34,438 nt of DNA from an uncultured Lacinutrix sp. (GCA_937129145.1 CAKZMU010000043.1:1-34438), one strand, 5' to 3'; counted from the first letter of the stretch, positions 7,954-15,824 are shown. Notes: a model not told the origin generated them from the letters alone. A program made the numbers and translations.

Positions 7954-7961
7954 CAAAGATA
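7954..7961 (-). promoter_or_regulatory. -7 element upstream of argS
   Basis: On the minus strand this reads TATCTTTG, a perfect match to TAnnTTTG, 20 bp before the argS ATG. No clear TTG occurs 19-21 bp further upstream, so the -33 part is weak. The predicted 5' leader is very short. Confidence 0.45.
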
Positions 7962-8282
7962 AAACTTTTACTAAGGTATAGACTAAATTATATAGTTTTA
8001 TACGTCACCAAAAAATGTTATCAAATAATTAATAAATAGAATAAAATCAATTATTTAATTACTCGCTTAATACATTAACTATCAATAATTTACATTTCAT
8101 CGAAACTATGATAATTAGATAGATGCATTTCATCGACAAAAGTGTTGTTTTTCCATGTTTTTTGCCGTTTGTCGACAGTAACTTTTTTTAGAAAAAAATA
8201 TTGCTCCTTTTAACTAATTTATTTGCTTTAAAACGCAGAAATTAGGGTTTCCAGTGAGTTTTGTGAATTTTTGTTATGCTAT
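7962..8282. other. Long intergenic region between argS and the histidine kinase, with repeated motifs
   Basis: No convincing gene is seen on either strand. The stretch is very AT-rich. It holds a direct repeat CATTTCATCGA (8093-8103 and 8126-8136, 33 bp apart start to start). It also holds an inverted repeat TCGACAAA (8133-8140) / TTTGTCGA (8168-8175), the second arm of which lies in the palindrome TGTCGACA (8170-8177). The spacing of about three helical turns would suit a dimeric or tandem-binding regulator. No regulator can be named. Confidence 0.4.
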
Positions 8283-8290
8283 TAATTTCG
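8261..8290 (+). promoter_or_regulatory. Likely promoter of the histidine kinase transcript
   Basis: TTG (8261-8263, in TTTTG) and TAATTTCG (8283-8290, one mismatch to TAnnTTTG) are separated by exactly 19 bp. Transcription would begin about 10 bp later, just ahead of the ATG at 8301 and about 130 nt before the kinase ATG at 8426. Confidence 0.5.
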
Positions 8291-8300
8291 GTCCCCAACG

Positions 8301-8429
8301 ATGATAACAACTACTTTTAGTTATAAAGCACATAGATTGCTTGTAAGTGTATGCTTGATTTTCCTTTCCCTCAGGGCAAGTTTGGGTAATACTGTAGTTG
8401 TTGCGCCTAAAACCTTTTATAGTTTATGA
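8301..8429 (+). CDS. Possible 42-aa leader ORF overlapping the kinase start
   Basis: ATG at 8301 opens a 42-codon frame ending in TGA at 8427-8429. Its stop overlaps the ATG of the kinase gene in the 4-base arrangement ATGA (8426-8429), which is typical of translational coupling. The product has a basic patch followed by a hydrophobic run (about residues 13-24, LLVSVCLIFLSL) and an Ala-Ser-Leu-Gly segment, so it looks like a signal peptide or small membrane peptide. A good promoter match lies directly upstream. It may be a real small protein, a regulatory leader peptide, or a chance frame. Confidence 0.35.
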   Translation: MITTTFSYKAHRLLVSVCLIFLSLRASLGNTVVVAPKTFYSL

Positions 8430-10474
8430 AACAGTTAATTACCTTAACTGCATTCTTATTTACTATATTCTCTAGTTTATCTCAAACTAAAGAACAGGAT
8501 AGCCTTGTCATGCAATTTGCATTTCAAAAACTAGATTCTACAAAGGTTGACACCTCTATACAGCTTATAAAATCGTTCTACAATTCGCAAGATTATCAAA
8601 AGGCTTTAGGGTACATTGCGCAAACCGAAAAATTATCAGCATCACTACAATACCATAGCGCAACTGCCGAAATTAAATACTACAAAGCGCTTATTTATTC
8701 GCAAAGGGATGACTACTACAATGCATTAGATAACTACAATGCGTCTCTTAAATTATTTAGCCAGATGCAAGATTCTCTTGGTATTGCTAAAGTGAATAAC
8801 AGCTTAGGGCTTATCGAAATTAAAAGAGGAAATTATAGCAAAGGATTACGTTACTCTTTATCTGCCATAGATATTTTTGAAAATAAGAATTTGAGAAGCG
8901 AATTAAGTTCGGCTTACAACAATTTATCTGATGCTTATTTCAACACTAATCAAGTTGATAAATCACTTGAGTTTAATTTAAAAGCCTTAGATATTCGTGA
9001 GCAGCTTCGTGATAGTTCTGGAATTAAAGAGTCAACAAAAAATATTGCCATACTCTACTCTATGCGTAAAGAGCACAGAAAAGCCATTGAGTATTACGAA
9101 AAATTATTGGGTTATTTAGACGCTTCTAATGACAATGACCAAATTATACGAGGCGATGTATTACCAAGAATTGGTGCTGAATATTTACAGTTTAACGATT
9201 ACGAAAAGTCTGCTTCCTATTTATTGGAAGGTTTACGACTAAACAGAAGAACCGATAACAAATCTGGTATTTTAAAATCGCTTAATAGTTTAGCCAATCT
9301 CAACTTTAAACAACGAAAAGTAAGGCTAGCCGAAATACAATTAAACGAGGCCTATTCTTTAACCAATCAAGTTGATGATGATGAAGAGCTACTAAAAAAC
9401 TACAAACTAAGAGTTGCGATAGATTCTACAAACGGTGATTTTAGAGACGCTTTTAAATGGCAAGCCGATTACCATGCTTTAAAAAATAAGTTAGATAAAG
9501 AAAAAACAACACCTTTTGTTTTTGAAGAAGACCCAATAGACATTAATCAGCCAATAGATGCAACTATTGACGATGTAGCTTTTCCTGTTGATACCAAAAA
9601 ATTAAAACAGTTAAAAATAATTGCTTATGCTTTAGGAGGTGCACTTTTGGCGGCACTTATTGCTTTAATAGTTATTTACATTAATAATAGAAACCGAAAA
9701 GAAGAATTTGACGAACTAGGGCAAACCAACAAACAATATAAATTACAAAACGATTCTATTTTAGAGCAAACACGCCATCTAGAAGAAATGAATCAAGTAA
9801 AAGACAGACTGTTCTCTATTGTATCGCACGATTTAAAAGATTCTATTACAGGTGTTAAAGCATTCTTGGATTTATTAAAAGAAGACAGCATAAGTCAAGA
9901 GGAATTTGACGAATTGATTCCTGAATTAAGCGAAAATGCGGATAATGCAGCTGCCCTATTAATGAATTTATTAAACTGGTCTAAATCGCAAATGCAGAAT
10001 CTGGAACCTAAACCAGAGTTATTTAATATCCAGGAAGTATTTGCCGATAAGATGAATTTAATTGAAAAAAAAGTTGAGAAAAAACAAATTATCTTGTTGG
10101 ACGAATCCATAAAAGACTTTGTGTATGCCGATAGAAGTATGATAGAAATAGTGATTCAAAACCTATTAGCAAATGCCGTGAAATTTTCAAGAGTTGGCGA
10201 TGTCATTACTATTTCCAATAGAGAACGTAATGGTAATGTGCTTATTTGTATTGAAGATACTGGTGTTGGTATTTCAAAAGAGAATCAAGAAAAATTATTT
10301 AAAAGTACTGGCTTTACCACACGTGGTACAGGTCATGAAAAAGGGACTGGTCTTGGCTTATCTATTTGTAAGCAAATGGTAGAACTTAACTACGGAAGTA
10401 TTTGGGTTGAAAGTGAGCCAAATCTAGGAAGTAAATTCTTTGTAGAGCTTCCAAAAGCAAAACCAGTTGAGTAA
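8426..10474 (+). CDS. TPR-containing membrane sensor histidine kinase
   Basis: 682 residues. The parts are a signal peptide (about 1-20), a periplasmic region with tetratricopeptide repeats (about 40-350, for example SSAYNNLSDAYFNTNQVDKS), one membrane segment (about 398-420), a short coiled coil, and a HisKA domain with phospho-acceptor His468 (SIVSHDLKD). The HATPase domain has its N box around Asn579/Asn583, DTGVGIS (611-617) and GTGLGLS (640-646). The protein would sense a signal through the periplasmic TPR domain and autophosphorylate in the cytoplasm. There is no receiver domain and no response regulator gene nearby, so it is an orphan kinase. It converges on ctlX with a single base between stop codons and no obvious terminator. 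Confidence 0.93.
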   Translation: MKQLITLTAFLFTIFSSLSQTKEQDSLVMQFAFQKLDSTKVDTSIQLIKSFYNSQDYQKALGYIAQTEKLSASLQYHSATAEIKYYKALIYSQRDDYYNALDNYNASLKLFSQMQDSLGIAKVNNSLGLIEIKRGNYSKGLRYSLSAIDIFENKNLRSELSSAYNNLSDAYFNTNQVDKSLEFNLKALDIREQLRDSSGIKESTKNIAILYSMRKEHRKAIEYYEKLLGYLDASNDNDQIIRGDVLPRIGAEYLQFNDYEKSASYLLEGLRLNRRTDNKSGILKSLNSLANLNFKQRKVRLAEIQLNEAYSLTNQVDDDEELLKNYKLRVAIDSTNGDFRDAFKWQADYHALKNKLDKEKTTPFVFEEDPIDINQPIDATIDDVAFPVDTKKLKQLKIIAYALGGALLAALIALIVIYINNRNRKEEFDELGQTNKQYKLQNDSILEQTRHLEEMNQVKDRLFSIVSHDLKDSITGVKAFLDLLKEDSISQEEFDELIPELSENADNAAALLMNLLNWSKSQMQNLEPKPELFNIQEVFADKMNLIEKKVEKKQIILLDESIKDFVYADRSMIEIVIQNLLANAVKFSRVGDVITISNRERNGNVLICIEDTGVGISKENQEKLFKSTGFTTRGTGHEKGTGLGLSICKQMVELNYGSIWVESEPNLGSKFFVELPKAKPVE

Positions 10475-10475
10475 G

Positions 10476-11414
10476 CTACGCTCTTGGTAAAAACACCTCA
10501 GCCATCATACAACGTGCGCTTCCGCCACCGCAGGCTTCAATAATACTAAGCGAACTTGATAAAATCTGGGTATGTGTTTCTATTCTTTTTATTTGACCTA
10601 ATGTTAAAGCATCATGTGCCGATTGGCTCATAATTAAGTATGACTTATCATCGCTCCCTTTAACTTGCAACATATTTCCTGCAAAATTAGCGACTTGAGA
10701 TTCAGTAATATCAATAATTTCTTTATTGTCTTCTTTTAAATGTTTAATAACGTTTTTGCGCTCTTTATTATCGTCTATACTTGATAAACAAATCACAGCA
10801 AAAGTATCGCCTAAACACATCATGACATTGGTATGATAAATTGGTTCTCGTTTCCCATTAACGGTTTGGTTGGCAGTGAAAATAATTGGTGTAAACTCAA
10901 AATCTTCACAAAACTCAATAAACAATTCTTCGTTTGCACGTTGCGATAATGCACAATACGCTTTCCTATTCACACGGTCTAAAAGCAACGCTCCTGTGCC
11001 TTCAAGAAACATGTCTTCATCTTCGGCTGTTCTATAATCCATAATATGCTTTATAACAAAGCCTTCGTCTTCCAACTGAAACAATACATCTTCTCGACGC
11101 TCTAAACGTCTATTTTCTGCAAACATTGGGTACAAGCCTACCACACCATTTTCGTGAAATGAAATCCAATTGTTTGGAAAATGCGCATCAGGTGTGTCTA
11201 AACCATCATTGGCTTCAAATACGACTACGTTAATGCCAACACTTCGTGATTTTTCTACAAAAGTGTCAAATTCTTTCTCGGCTTTAAGCTGTAAAGCCAA
11301 TTGAGTAACATCGTGTATCTCTTTCTGGTAATGGTTGTTAATGGCAGTTTGCTCGTTTGCCCTAATGTTGGTAGGACGCACCATTAAAACGGTATTAGTT
11401 GTTTGTTGCATCAC
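10476..11414 (-). CDS. ctlX: Amidinotransferase-fold hydrolase, citrulline utilization hydrolase CtlX
   Basis: 312 residues with the guanidine-modifying enzyme (pentein) fold. Visible landmarks are an acidic/Asn motif with DTPDAHFPNNW (about 73-83), FLEGTGALLLDR (136-147), a central HTN (His194) and the C-terminal catalytic Cys302 in GGGSARCMMAEVFLP. This layout fits the CtlX group, which hydrolyses citrulline in Francisella. Arginine deiminase-like or dimethylarginine hydrolase activity is the alternative, because substrate choice cannot be read from the sequence. Nearby arginase-family, carA and argS genes support a role in arginine/citrulline turnover. Island B begins about 45 bp upstream of its start, so its promoter may overlap the island. 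Confidence 0.8.
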   Translation of the reverse strand: MMQQTTNTVLMVRPTNIRANEQTAINNHYQKEIHDVTQLALQLKAEKEFDTFVEKSRSVGINVVVFEANDGLDTPDAHFPNNWISFHENGVVGLYPMFAENRRLERREDVLFQLEDEGFVIKHIMDYRTAEDEDMFLEGTGALLLDRVNRKAYCALSQRANEELFIEFCEDFEFTPIIFTANQTVNGKREPIYHTNVMMCLGDTFAVICLSSIDDNKERKNVIKHLKEDNKEIIDITESQVANFAGNMLQVKGSDDKSYLIMSQSAHDALTLGQIKRIETHTQILSSSLSIIEACGGGSARCMMAEVFLPRA

Positions 11415-11457
11415 TTTAGGTTTTATGCTTAAAGTTAATCAATTTTAAATTGAAGCT

Positions 11458-11533
11458 AGGTTGACTTTGATAAAAAAATAAGCGACCTTCGTTTATAACG
11501 TAGTGTATAAGTTATTAAAACGAACTCGTACAC
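11458..11533 (+). repeat. Structured left-end element of island B (two hairpins)
   Basis: Hairpin 1 pairs AGGTTGACTT (11458-11467) with AAGCGACCT (11480-11488), 9 bp with one bulged A and one G-T pair. Hairpin 2 pairs GTGTA (11503-11507) with TACAC (11529-11533) around a loop with TAAGTTATTAAAACGA. Compared with island A, the outer AA/TT pairs of hairpin 1 are GG/CC, and the hairpin 2 stem sequence is different but still paired. The loop and linker are conserved. Confidence 0.65.
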
Positions 11534-11567
11534 ATAATAAGTTAGCATTAATCACAAAACAGCAAAC

Positions 11568-11993
11568 ATGAAAAATTTAATTTCATTAATTATAATAGTT
11601 CTTTTTTTCTCTTGTACGGACAAAGACAATAAAAAATCGAATGACCTTCTTCTAAAAAAATATAGTGAAGTTACCTCTAAAGAACCTGACACTAAAGGTA
11701 AGAATGTAAAAGTGTGGAGTATTAAAAAAACAGAACGTATTAGAATTAATTTAGTAGAGATGACTGGCGAATTGTCAAAACATAAACACCCAGATGCAGA
11801 ACATAGTTTAATTGTTCTAAAAGGGAATGTAAAAGTAATGGTTGCAGATTCGATTATAACAATATCAGAGAATGATTTTATTTCTATTCCGAAAAATGTA
11901 GCACATAAATATTGGACTATATCGCCTAGAGCTTATCTATTAAGCATGGATGCACCTTATTATAACCCTGATAAAACCATCAGTCTTGAATAA
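11568..11993 (+). CDS. Cupin-domain lipoprotein
   Basis: 141 residues. Residues 1-16 form a lipoprotein signal with lipobox LFFSC (Cys16), so the protein is probably anchored in an envelope membrane. The body is a single small cupin barrel: the first cupin motif carries the metal ligands His72, His74 and Glu78 (SKHKHPDAEHS), and the second carries PKNVAH with His113. These suggest a divalent metal site. Enzymatic or binding function is unknown. It is the only gene of island B and is oriented against the surrounding ctlX and peptidase genes, which supports recent insertion as a unit. The repeat arms GTTAGCATT and AATGCTAAC lie 18 bp upstream of its start and 17 bp downstream of its stop. Confidence 0.85.
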   Translation: MKNLISLIIIVLFFSCTDKDNKKSNDLLLKKYSEVTSKEPDTKGKNVKVWSIKKTERIRINLVEMTGELSKHKHPDAEHSLIVLKGNVKVMVADSIITISENDFISIPKNVAHKYWTISPRAYLLSMDAPYYNPDKTISLE

Positions 11994-12010
11994 GCTTTTG
12001 AATAAAAACT

Positions 12011-12038
12011 AATGCTAACAACGTTAAACGAAACTCGA
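12011..12038 (+). repeat. Right end of island B
   Basis: AATGCTAAC (12011-12019), complementary to the left inner arm, is followed after one base by ACGTTAAACGAA (12021-12032) and ACTCGAAAAA. Island A ends with the same core followed by CCTCCAAAAA. Unlike island A there is no multi-hairpin insert between inner and outer arms, so this is the minimal form of the right end. Confidence 0.6.
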
Positions 12039-12042
12039 AAAA

Positions 12043-13341
12043 TTACTTCTCATTAATCAACCTATAAATTAAAATAGCAGTACGTTTCGTTAAAGCTTCA
12101 ATGGTATTTAAATTAACTGTTTCTTCAGGAGTATGAGCTCTATTTCCCATTGTACCAAGACCATCTAAACAATCTACATATTTTGCAACAAACGATACAT
12201 CAGCTGCACCACGACGTCCAGGGTCATAGGCTTCTACTTCACCTTGACTTAAATCGATACTAACTTCGTTAAGAATATCTAACAGTTTATGATTTCCTTC
12301 GGTTGGTCCCATAGATGGGTAACTATCTATAAATGTAATTTCTGCAGAGGTTTGAGGTAAATTATTTTTAACAATCTCTCTCATTTTAGCGCGTGCGTTT
12401 TCTTTTTGCTCTTCAGAAATAAAACGTAAGCCTCCTTCTACAACCGCAGTTTGAGCAACGACATTAGTTTTTCCAAAAATGTTTCCTTTGCTTTGCTCAC
12501 TATCAAACTCCATTAAAGTACCTCCTAAAAGTATTCCAGGATTAAAAGTTAAATATTCCTCGCCTCTTACTTTGTTATAAAACTCGTTAAGGATTCGAGA
12601 CATTTCAAAAACGGCTCCAGCGCCTACACCTTCTCTAAAAATTCCAGATGAATGTGCTCGCTTTCCAGTAACCTCAACCTTCCATCCAGAAGAACCTCGT
12701 CTTGCTACTGTGGCATAATTAAACCCTGTTGAGGTTTCGAATCCTAAAGCTATGTCACTGCGCTTCGCAGCTTCAATTAAATGATTTCTACTAATACTAA
12801 TCGGTTTTCCTGAAGCTTCTTCATCACCTGTAAAAGCTGCTATAATTTGTGCATCATTTAATAATCCATTTTCTTTTAGTGCTTTTAATGCAAACAACAT
12901 AACTACATTACCACCTTTCATATCATTTCCACCAGGAGCATGTGCAATACTGTCGTTAACCATTTTAAATTCTTGAAAGGGGCTGTTCTCTTCAAAAACT
13001 GTATCTAAATGACCAATAAGCAATAATTTTTTTCCTTTATTACCAGAAGTTTCAGCAAATAAGTGTCCTGAACGATTTACTTGAGACATATCGTACCATG
13101 AGCTTTTAAACCCAATATCTTCAAATGCTTTTCCAAATACATCACCAACTTTTTTAACGCCTTCATGGTTCATGGTGCCACTATTGATGTTTACAACGTC
13201 TTTTAAAAACTCAATAGCTTCAGCATTGTTGGCTTCAATTGTTTTTAAAATCTTTTTTTCTTTTCTGGTTAATTTTTGTGCAAAAGAAAATTGTGCACTC
13301 ACTAAGAATAATAAAACAAGGTATTTGTAAAAGGATTTCAT
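12043..13341 (-). CDS. Exported M20 family metallopeptidase (glutamate carboxypeptidase-like)
   Basis: 432 residues with an N-terminal signal peptide (about 1-21, ending FSFAQ), so it is probably periplasmic. M20 two-zinc motifs are all present: GHLDTV (His111, catalytic Asp113), GNDMKGG (Asp140), GDEEASG (catalytic Glu174, ligand Glu175) and NRAHTPEE (His403). A dimerisation domain is inserted at about 200-320. The closest described type is carboxypeptidase G2-like, removing glutamate or other amino acids from small amide-linked substrates; the exact substrate is unknown. It starts 5 bp after the arginase-family stop codon, so the two are probably co-transcribed. Confidence 0.9.
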   Translation of the reverse strand: MKSFYKYLVLLFLVSAQFSFAQKLTRKEKKILKTIEANNAEAIEFLKDVVNINSGTMNHEGVKKVGDVFGKAFEDIGFKSSWYDMSQVNRSGHLFAETSGNKGKKLLLIGHLDTVFEENSPFQEFKMVNDSIAHAPGGNDMKGGNVVMLFALKALKENGLLNDAQIIAAFTGDEEASGKPISISRNHLIEAAKRSDIALGFETSTGFNYATVARRGSSGWKVEVTGKRAHSSGIFREGVGAGAVFEMSRILNEFYNKVRGEEYLTFNPGILLGGTLMEFDSEQSKGNIFGKTNVVAQTAVVEGGLRFISEEQKENARAKMREIVKNNLPQTSAEITFIDSYPSMGPTEGNHKLLDILNEVSIDLSQGEVEAYDPGRRGAADVSFVAKYVDCLDGLGTMGNRAHTPEETVNLNTIEALTKRTAILIYRLINEK

Positions 13342-13346
13342 ATAAA

Positions 13347-14315
13347 TTAGTTTTTTATTTTTAAAGTATTAGTAAGCGTTTTAGTCACAGCATCAAGAAC
13401 TTCAAAAGCTGTTTCGCCCATTTTGTTGCCTTTATTATCCAATAATGGATTTACCTCAACAAATTCTAAACAAGCCACTTTATTGCTTTCAATAATCCTA
13501 TTGATAATTTTAATAATTTCATGCTCATCAAACCCTTTAGACACAGGTGTTCCTGTTCCGTAAGAAATTAAATCGCAATCCATACTGTCAACATCAAACG
13601 AAATGTAAATCATGTCACAATCCTTTAGCCTTTCTAGAGCTTCGTCAACACATATTTCTAAACCTCTATGTCTTACTTCGTGCACCATATAATTACGAAG
13701 ATTTAACCTTTCCATTTGCTTTTCTTCAGGTTCTTCGGTATCTCTAACTCCAAAATACACTAAGTGTTCGGGTTGTAATTTTGGGCCATCAACACCTAGG
13801 TTTTTCATGTTATTCCAATATTGCACAGAACCATCTGAAACGTCGTTAATTCTGTTTTCAATATTATCATTTCCAAGAGCTGCACCTAATGGCATACCAT
13901 GAATATTTCCTGATGGCGACGTGTATGGTGAATGAATATCGGCATGAGCATCAATCCAAAACACGCCTAATTTTTTATTCGGAAATGCTTTTTTAATCCC
14001 GCTTATTGTGCCTAAAGCTGAAGAGTGGTCACCAGAAATAACCAATGGAAACGATTGTTCTTCAAGGCTCTCATTAACTGCATTACATACTCTTTCACAT
14101 TGATAAAATACATGACCTATACGTTTTGAATAGGCATTTTTAACTTTGTCGTAAATAGATTCATTTTCAGTTTCAACATCTACAAAGTCATAGTTATTAA
14201 AATAATCGTTATTGGCGTTTATAGCTGCAATTTCAATAGCATCAATCCCCATATCAGAGCCACGAGTTCCTGCTCCAATGTCTGACCTGTTTTTTATTAT
14301 TTTTATTCGGTTCAT
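13347..14315 (-). CDS. Arginase/agmatinase family hydrolase
   Basis: 322 residues from the chosen ATG at 14315. A longer frame reaches an ATG at 14336, but that codon lies inside the stem of the gltA terminator, and the family-like start is MNRIKIIKNRSDIG. Binuclear manganese motifs are intact: SGDHS (His97), DAHAD (Asp122, His124, Asp126) and SFDVDSMD (Asp241, Asp243). GNIHGMPL follows the second motif, as in arginases. The likely reaction is hydrolysis of arginine to ornithine and urea; agmatine or formiminoglutamate cannot be excluded. Its neighbours are ctlX and argS on one side and gltA on the other. The gene is followed closely by the M20 peptidase gene. Confidence 0.88.
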   Translation of the reverse strand: MNRIKIIKNRSDIGAGTRGSDMGIDAIEIAAINANNDYFNNYDFVDVETENESIYDKVKNAYSKRIGHVFYQCERVCNAVNESLEEQSFPLVISGDHSSALGTISGIKKAFPNKKLGVFWIDAHADIHSPYTSPSGNIHGMPLGAALGNDNIENRINDVSDGSVQYWNNMKNLGVDGPKLQPEHLVYFGVRDTEEPEEKQMERLNLRNYMVHEVRHRGLEICVDEALERLKDCDMIYISFDVDSMDCDLISYGTGTPVSKGFDEHEIIKIINRIIESNKVACLEFVEVNPLLDNKGNKMGETAFEVLDAVTKTLTNTLKIKN

Positions 14316-14326
14316 ATCGCAAATAT

Positions 14327-14354
14327 AAAACCTCATAGAATTCTATGAGGTTTT
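14327..14354 (-). terminator. Intrinsic terminator downstream of gltA
   Basis: A perfect 28-bp palindrome, AAAACCTCATAGAA followed by TTCTATGAGGTTTT, lies 21 bp beyond the gltA stop codon. Its T-rich end is followed on the minus strand by ATATTT. The A/T-flanked GC core gives a terminator in both directions. It ends 11 bp before the chosen start of the arginase-family gene, so that gene needs a promoter within or past this hairpin, or is expressed by read-through. Confidence 0.7.
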
Positions 14355-14375
14355 ATTGTTTTGTTTATTAACTAT

Positions 14376-15662
14376 TTATCTTTTGTTCATTGGTTTAAAC
14401 GCTCTATGAGTTTCTCCAATATAAAGCTGTCTTGGGCGTCCAATTGGTTCTTTACGTAAACGCATTTCACGCCATTGTGCAATCCATCCTGGTAAGCGTC
14501 CTAAGGCGAACATTACTGTAAACATATCTGTTGGTATTCCCATGGCTCTATAAATTATGCCTGAATAGAAATCTACGTTAGGGTATAGTTTTCTATCTAC
14601 AAAATAAGAGTCTTCAAGCGCTTCTTTTTCTAAACCTTTGGCTATATCTAAAATTGGGTCTTCAACACCCAAATCTGCTAAAACTTCATCGGCAGCAACT
14701 TTAATTATTTTAGCCCTTGGGTCGAAATTTTTATACACTCTATGCCCAAAGCCCATTAAACGGAAAGGGTCACTTTTGTCTTTGGCTTTTGCCATGTACT
14801 TTTTAGTATCTCCACCATCTTCTCTAATAGCTTCTAACATTTCCAATACTGCTTGATTTGCACCACCATGTAGTGGTCCCCAAAGAGCTGAAATTCCAGC
14901 AGATAATGATGCAAATAATCCTGCATGTGACGAACCTACAATTCTAACGGTTGATGTTGAACAGTTTTGTTCATGGTCGGCATGCAAAATCAATAACTTA
15001 TCTAGTGCATCAACAATTACTTTGTTTTGTACATAATCTTGATTAGGTTGTTTAAACATCATTTTTAAAACGTTTTCCACATAGCCTAAACTGTTATCTC
15101 CATAATCTAAAGGAAGCCCTTGTTTCTTGCGCAAAGTCCATGCTACTAAAACAGGGAATTTACCTAATATTTTTACTACAGAATTATACATATCTTCTTC
15201 AGAATCAACATTCACTGAAGATGGATTAAATGCTGTTAAAGCACTTGTTAATGAGGACAATACTCCCATTGGGTGTGCCGATTTTGGGAAAGCATCGACA
15301 ATTTTACGTATATCGTCATCCACTACAGATTTCGACTTTATGTCTGCATGAAATTTATCGTGTTGCTCTTTTGTTGGTAGCTCTCCAAAAATTAATAGAT
15401 AAGCAACTTCCAGAAAATCTGCTTTTTCAGCAAGCTCTTCTATAGAATAGCCTCTATATCTTAAAATACCTTTTTCTCCATCTAAAAAAGTGATACCACT
15501 TTCACAAGATCCAGTATTTTTATAACCTGGATCAATTGTAATTACACCTCCTGTAGAACCTCTTAAGGCTTTCACATCTATGGCAACTTCATTCTCTGTT
15601 CCTGTAACTAAAGGGAATTCGTGTTTTTGACCGTTAACTTCTAACGTAGCAGTATTTGACAT
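14376..15662 (-). CDS. gltA: Citrate synthase (type II)
   Basis: 428 residues, the usual length of the hexameric Gram-negative type. It condenses acetyl-CoA with oxaloacetate to citrate at the entry of the TCA cycle. The N-terminal beta-rich domain (about 1-50) typical of type II enzymes is present. Catalytic residues are His265 (GPLHGGAN), His307 (GFGHRVYK) and Asp364 (NVDFYSG), almost at E. coli numbering. LHADHEQNCSTSTVR (about 226-240) is the conserved oxaloacetate-side segment. The gene is probably monocistronic: the eno terminator lies upstream and its own terminator downstream. Confidence 0.98.
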   Translation of the reverse strand: MSNTATLEVNGQKHEFPLVTGTENEVAIDVKALRGSTGGVITIDPGYKNTGSCESGITFLDGEKGILRYRGYSIEELAEKADFLEVAYLLIFGELPTKEQHDKFHADIKSKSVVDDDIRKIVDAFPKSAHPMGVLSSLTSALTAFNPSSVNVDSEEDMYNSVVKILGKFPVLVAWTLRKKQGLPLDYGDNSLGYVENVLKMMFKQPNQDYVQNKVIVDALDKLLILHADHEQNCSTSTVRIVGSSHAGLFASLSAGISALWGPLHGGANQAVLEMLEAIREDGGDTKKYMAKAKDKSDPFRLMGFGHRVYKNFDPRAKIIKVAADEVLADLGVEDPILDIAKGLEKEALEDSYFVDRKLYPNVDFYSGIIYRAMGIPTDMFTVMFALGRLPGWIAQWREMRLRKEPIGRPRQLYIGETHRAFKPMNKR

Positions 15663-15709
15663 ATTTTTTGAAAATTTTTTAATGAATTATTTGCTAAAAA
15701 ATAGCTGTA

Positions 15710-15717
15710 CGAAAATA
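15710..15717 (-). promoter_or_regulatory. Possible -7 element of gltA
   Basis: The minus strand reads TATTTTCG, one mismatch from TAnnTTTG, about 47 bp before the gltA start. No good -33 TTG is seen at the expected distance, so the call is tentative. Confidence 0.3.
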
Positions 15718-15795
15718 CAAAATATCTCACGATTTTTAAAGCACAAACGCCATGGAATTATCAATACCAGTATTAGGAAAATATATAAAAATAAA

Positions 15796-15824
15796 AAGAC
15801 CATTACTTAAAAAATAATGGTCTT
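15796..15824 (-). terminator. Intrinsic terminator downstream of eno
   Basis: AAGACCATTA (15796-15805) and TAATGGTCTT (15815-15824) form a perfect 10-bp stem with a 9-nt loop. On the minus strand it is followed by TTTTTATTTTTA. It lies 20 bp after the eno stop codon. Confidence 0.8.

Larger units (their letters stand above)
11458..12038 (+). mobile_element. Single-gene island B (cassette-like, cupin lipoprotein cargo)
   Basis: The outer inverted repeat is TTCGTTTATAACGT (11488-11501) and ACGTTAAACGAA (12021-12032). The left copy has two extra bases (TA) relative to island A. The inner inverted repeat specific to this island is GTTAGCATT (11541-11549) and AATGCTAAC (12011-12019). The left end holds the same two-hairpin element as island A. 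The island lies in the opposite orientation inside a minus-strand gene run and ends 10 bp from the stop codon of the M20 peptidase gene. There is no recombinase gene and no direct target duplication. Confidence 0.55.

Noticed and set aside
15127..15445. Two plus-strand frames antisense to gltA
   Set aside because: Mirror frames of a well-conserved gene, without promoter or family similarity.
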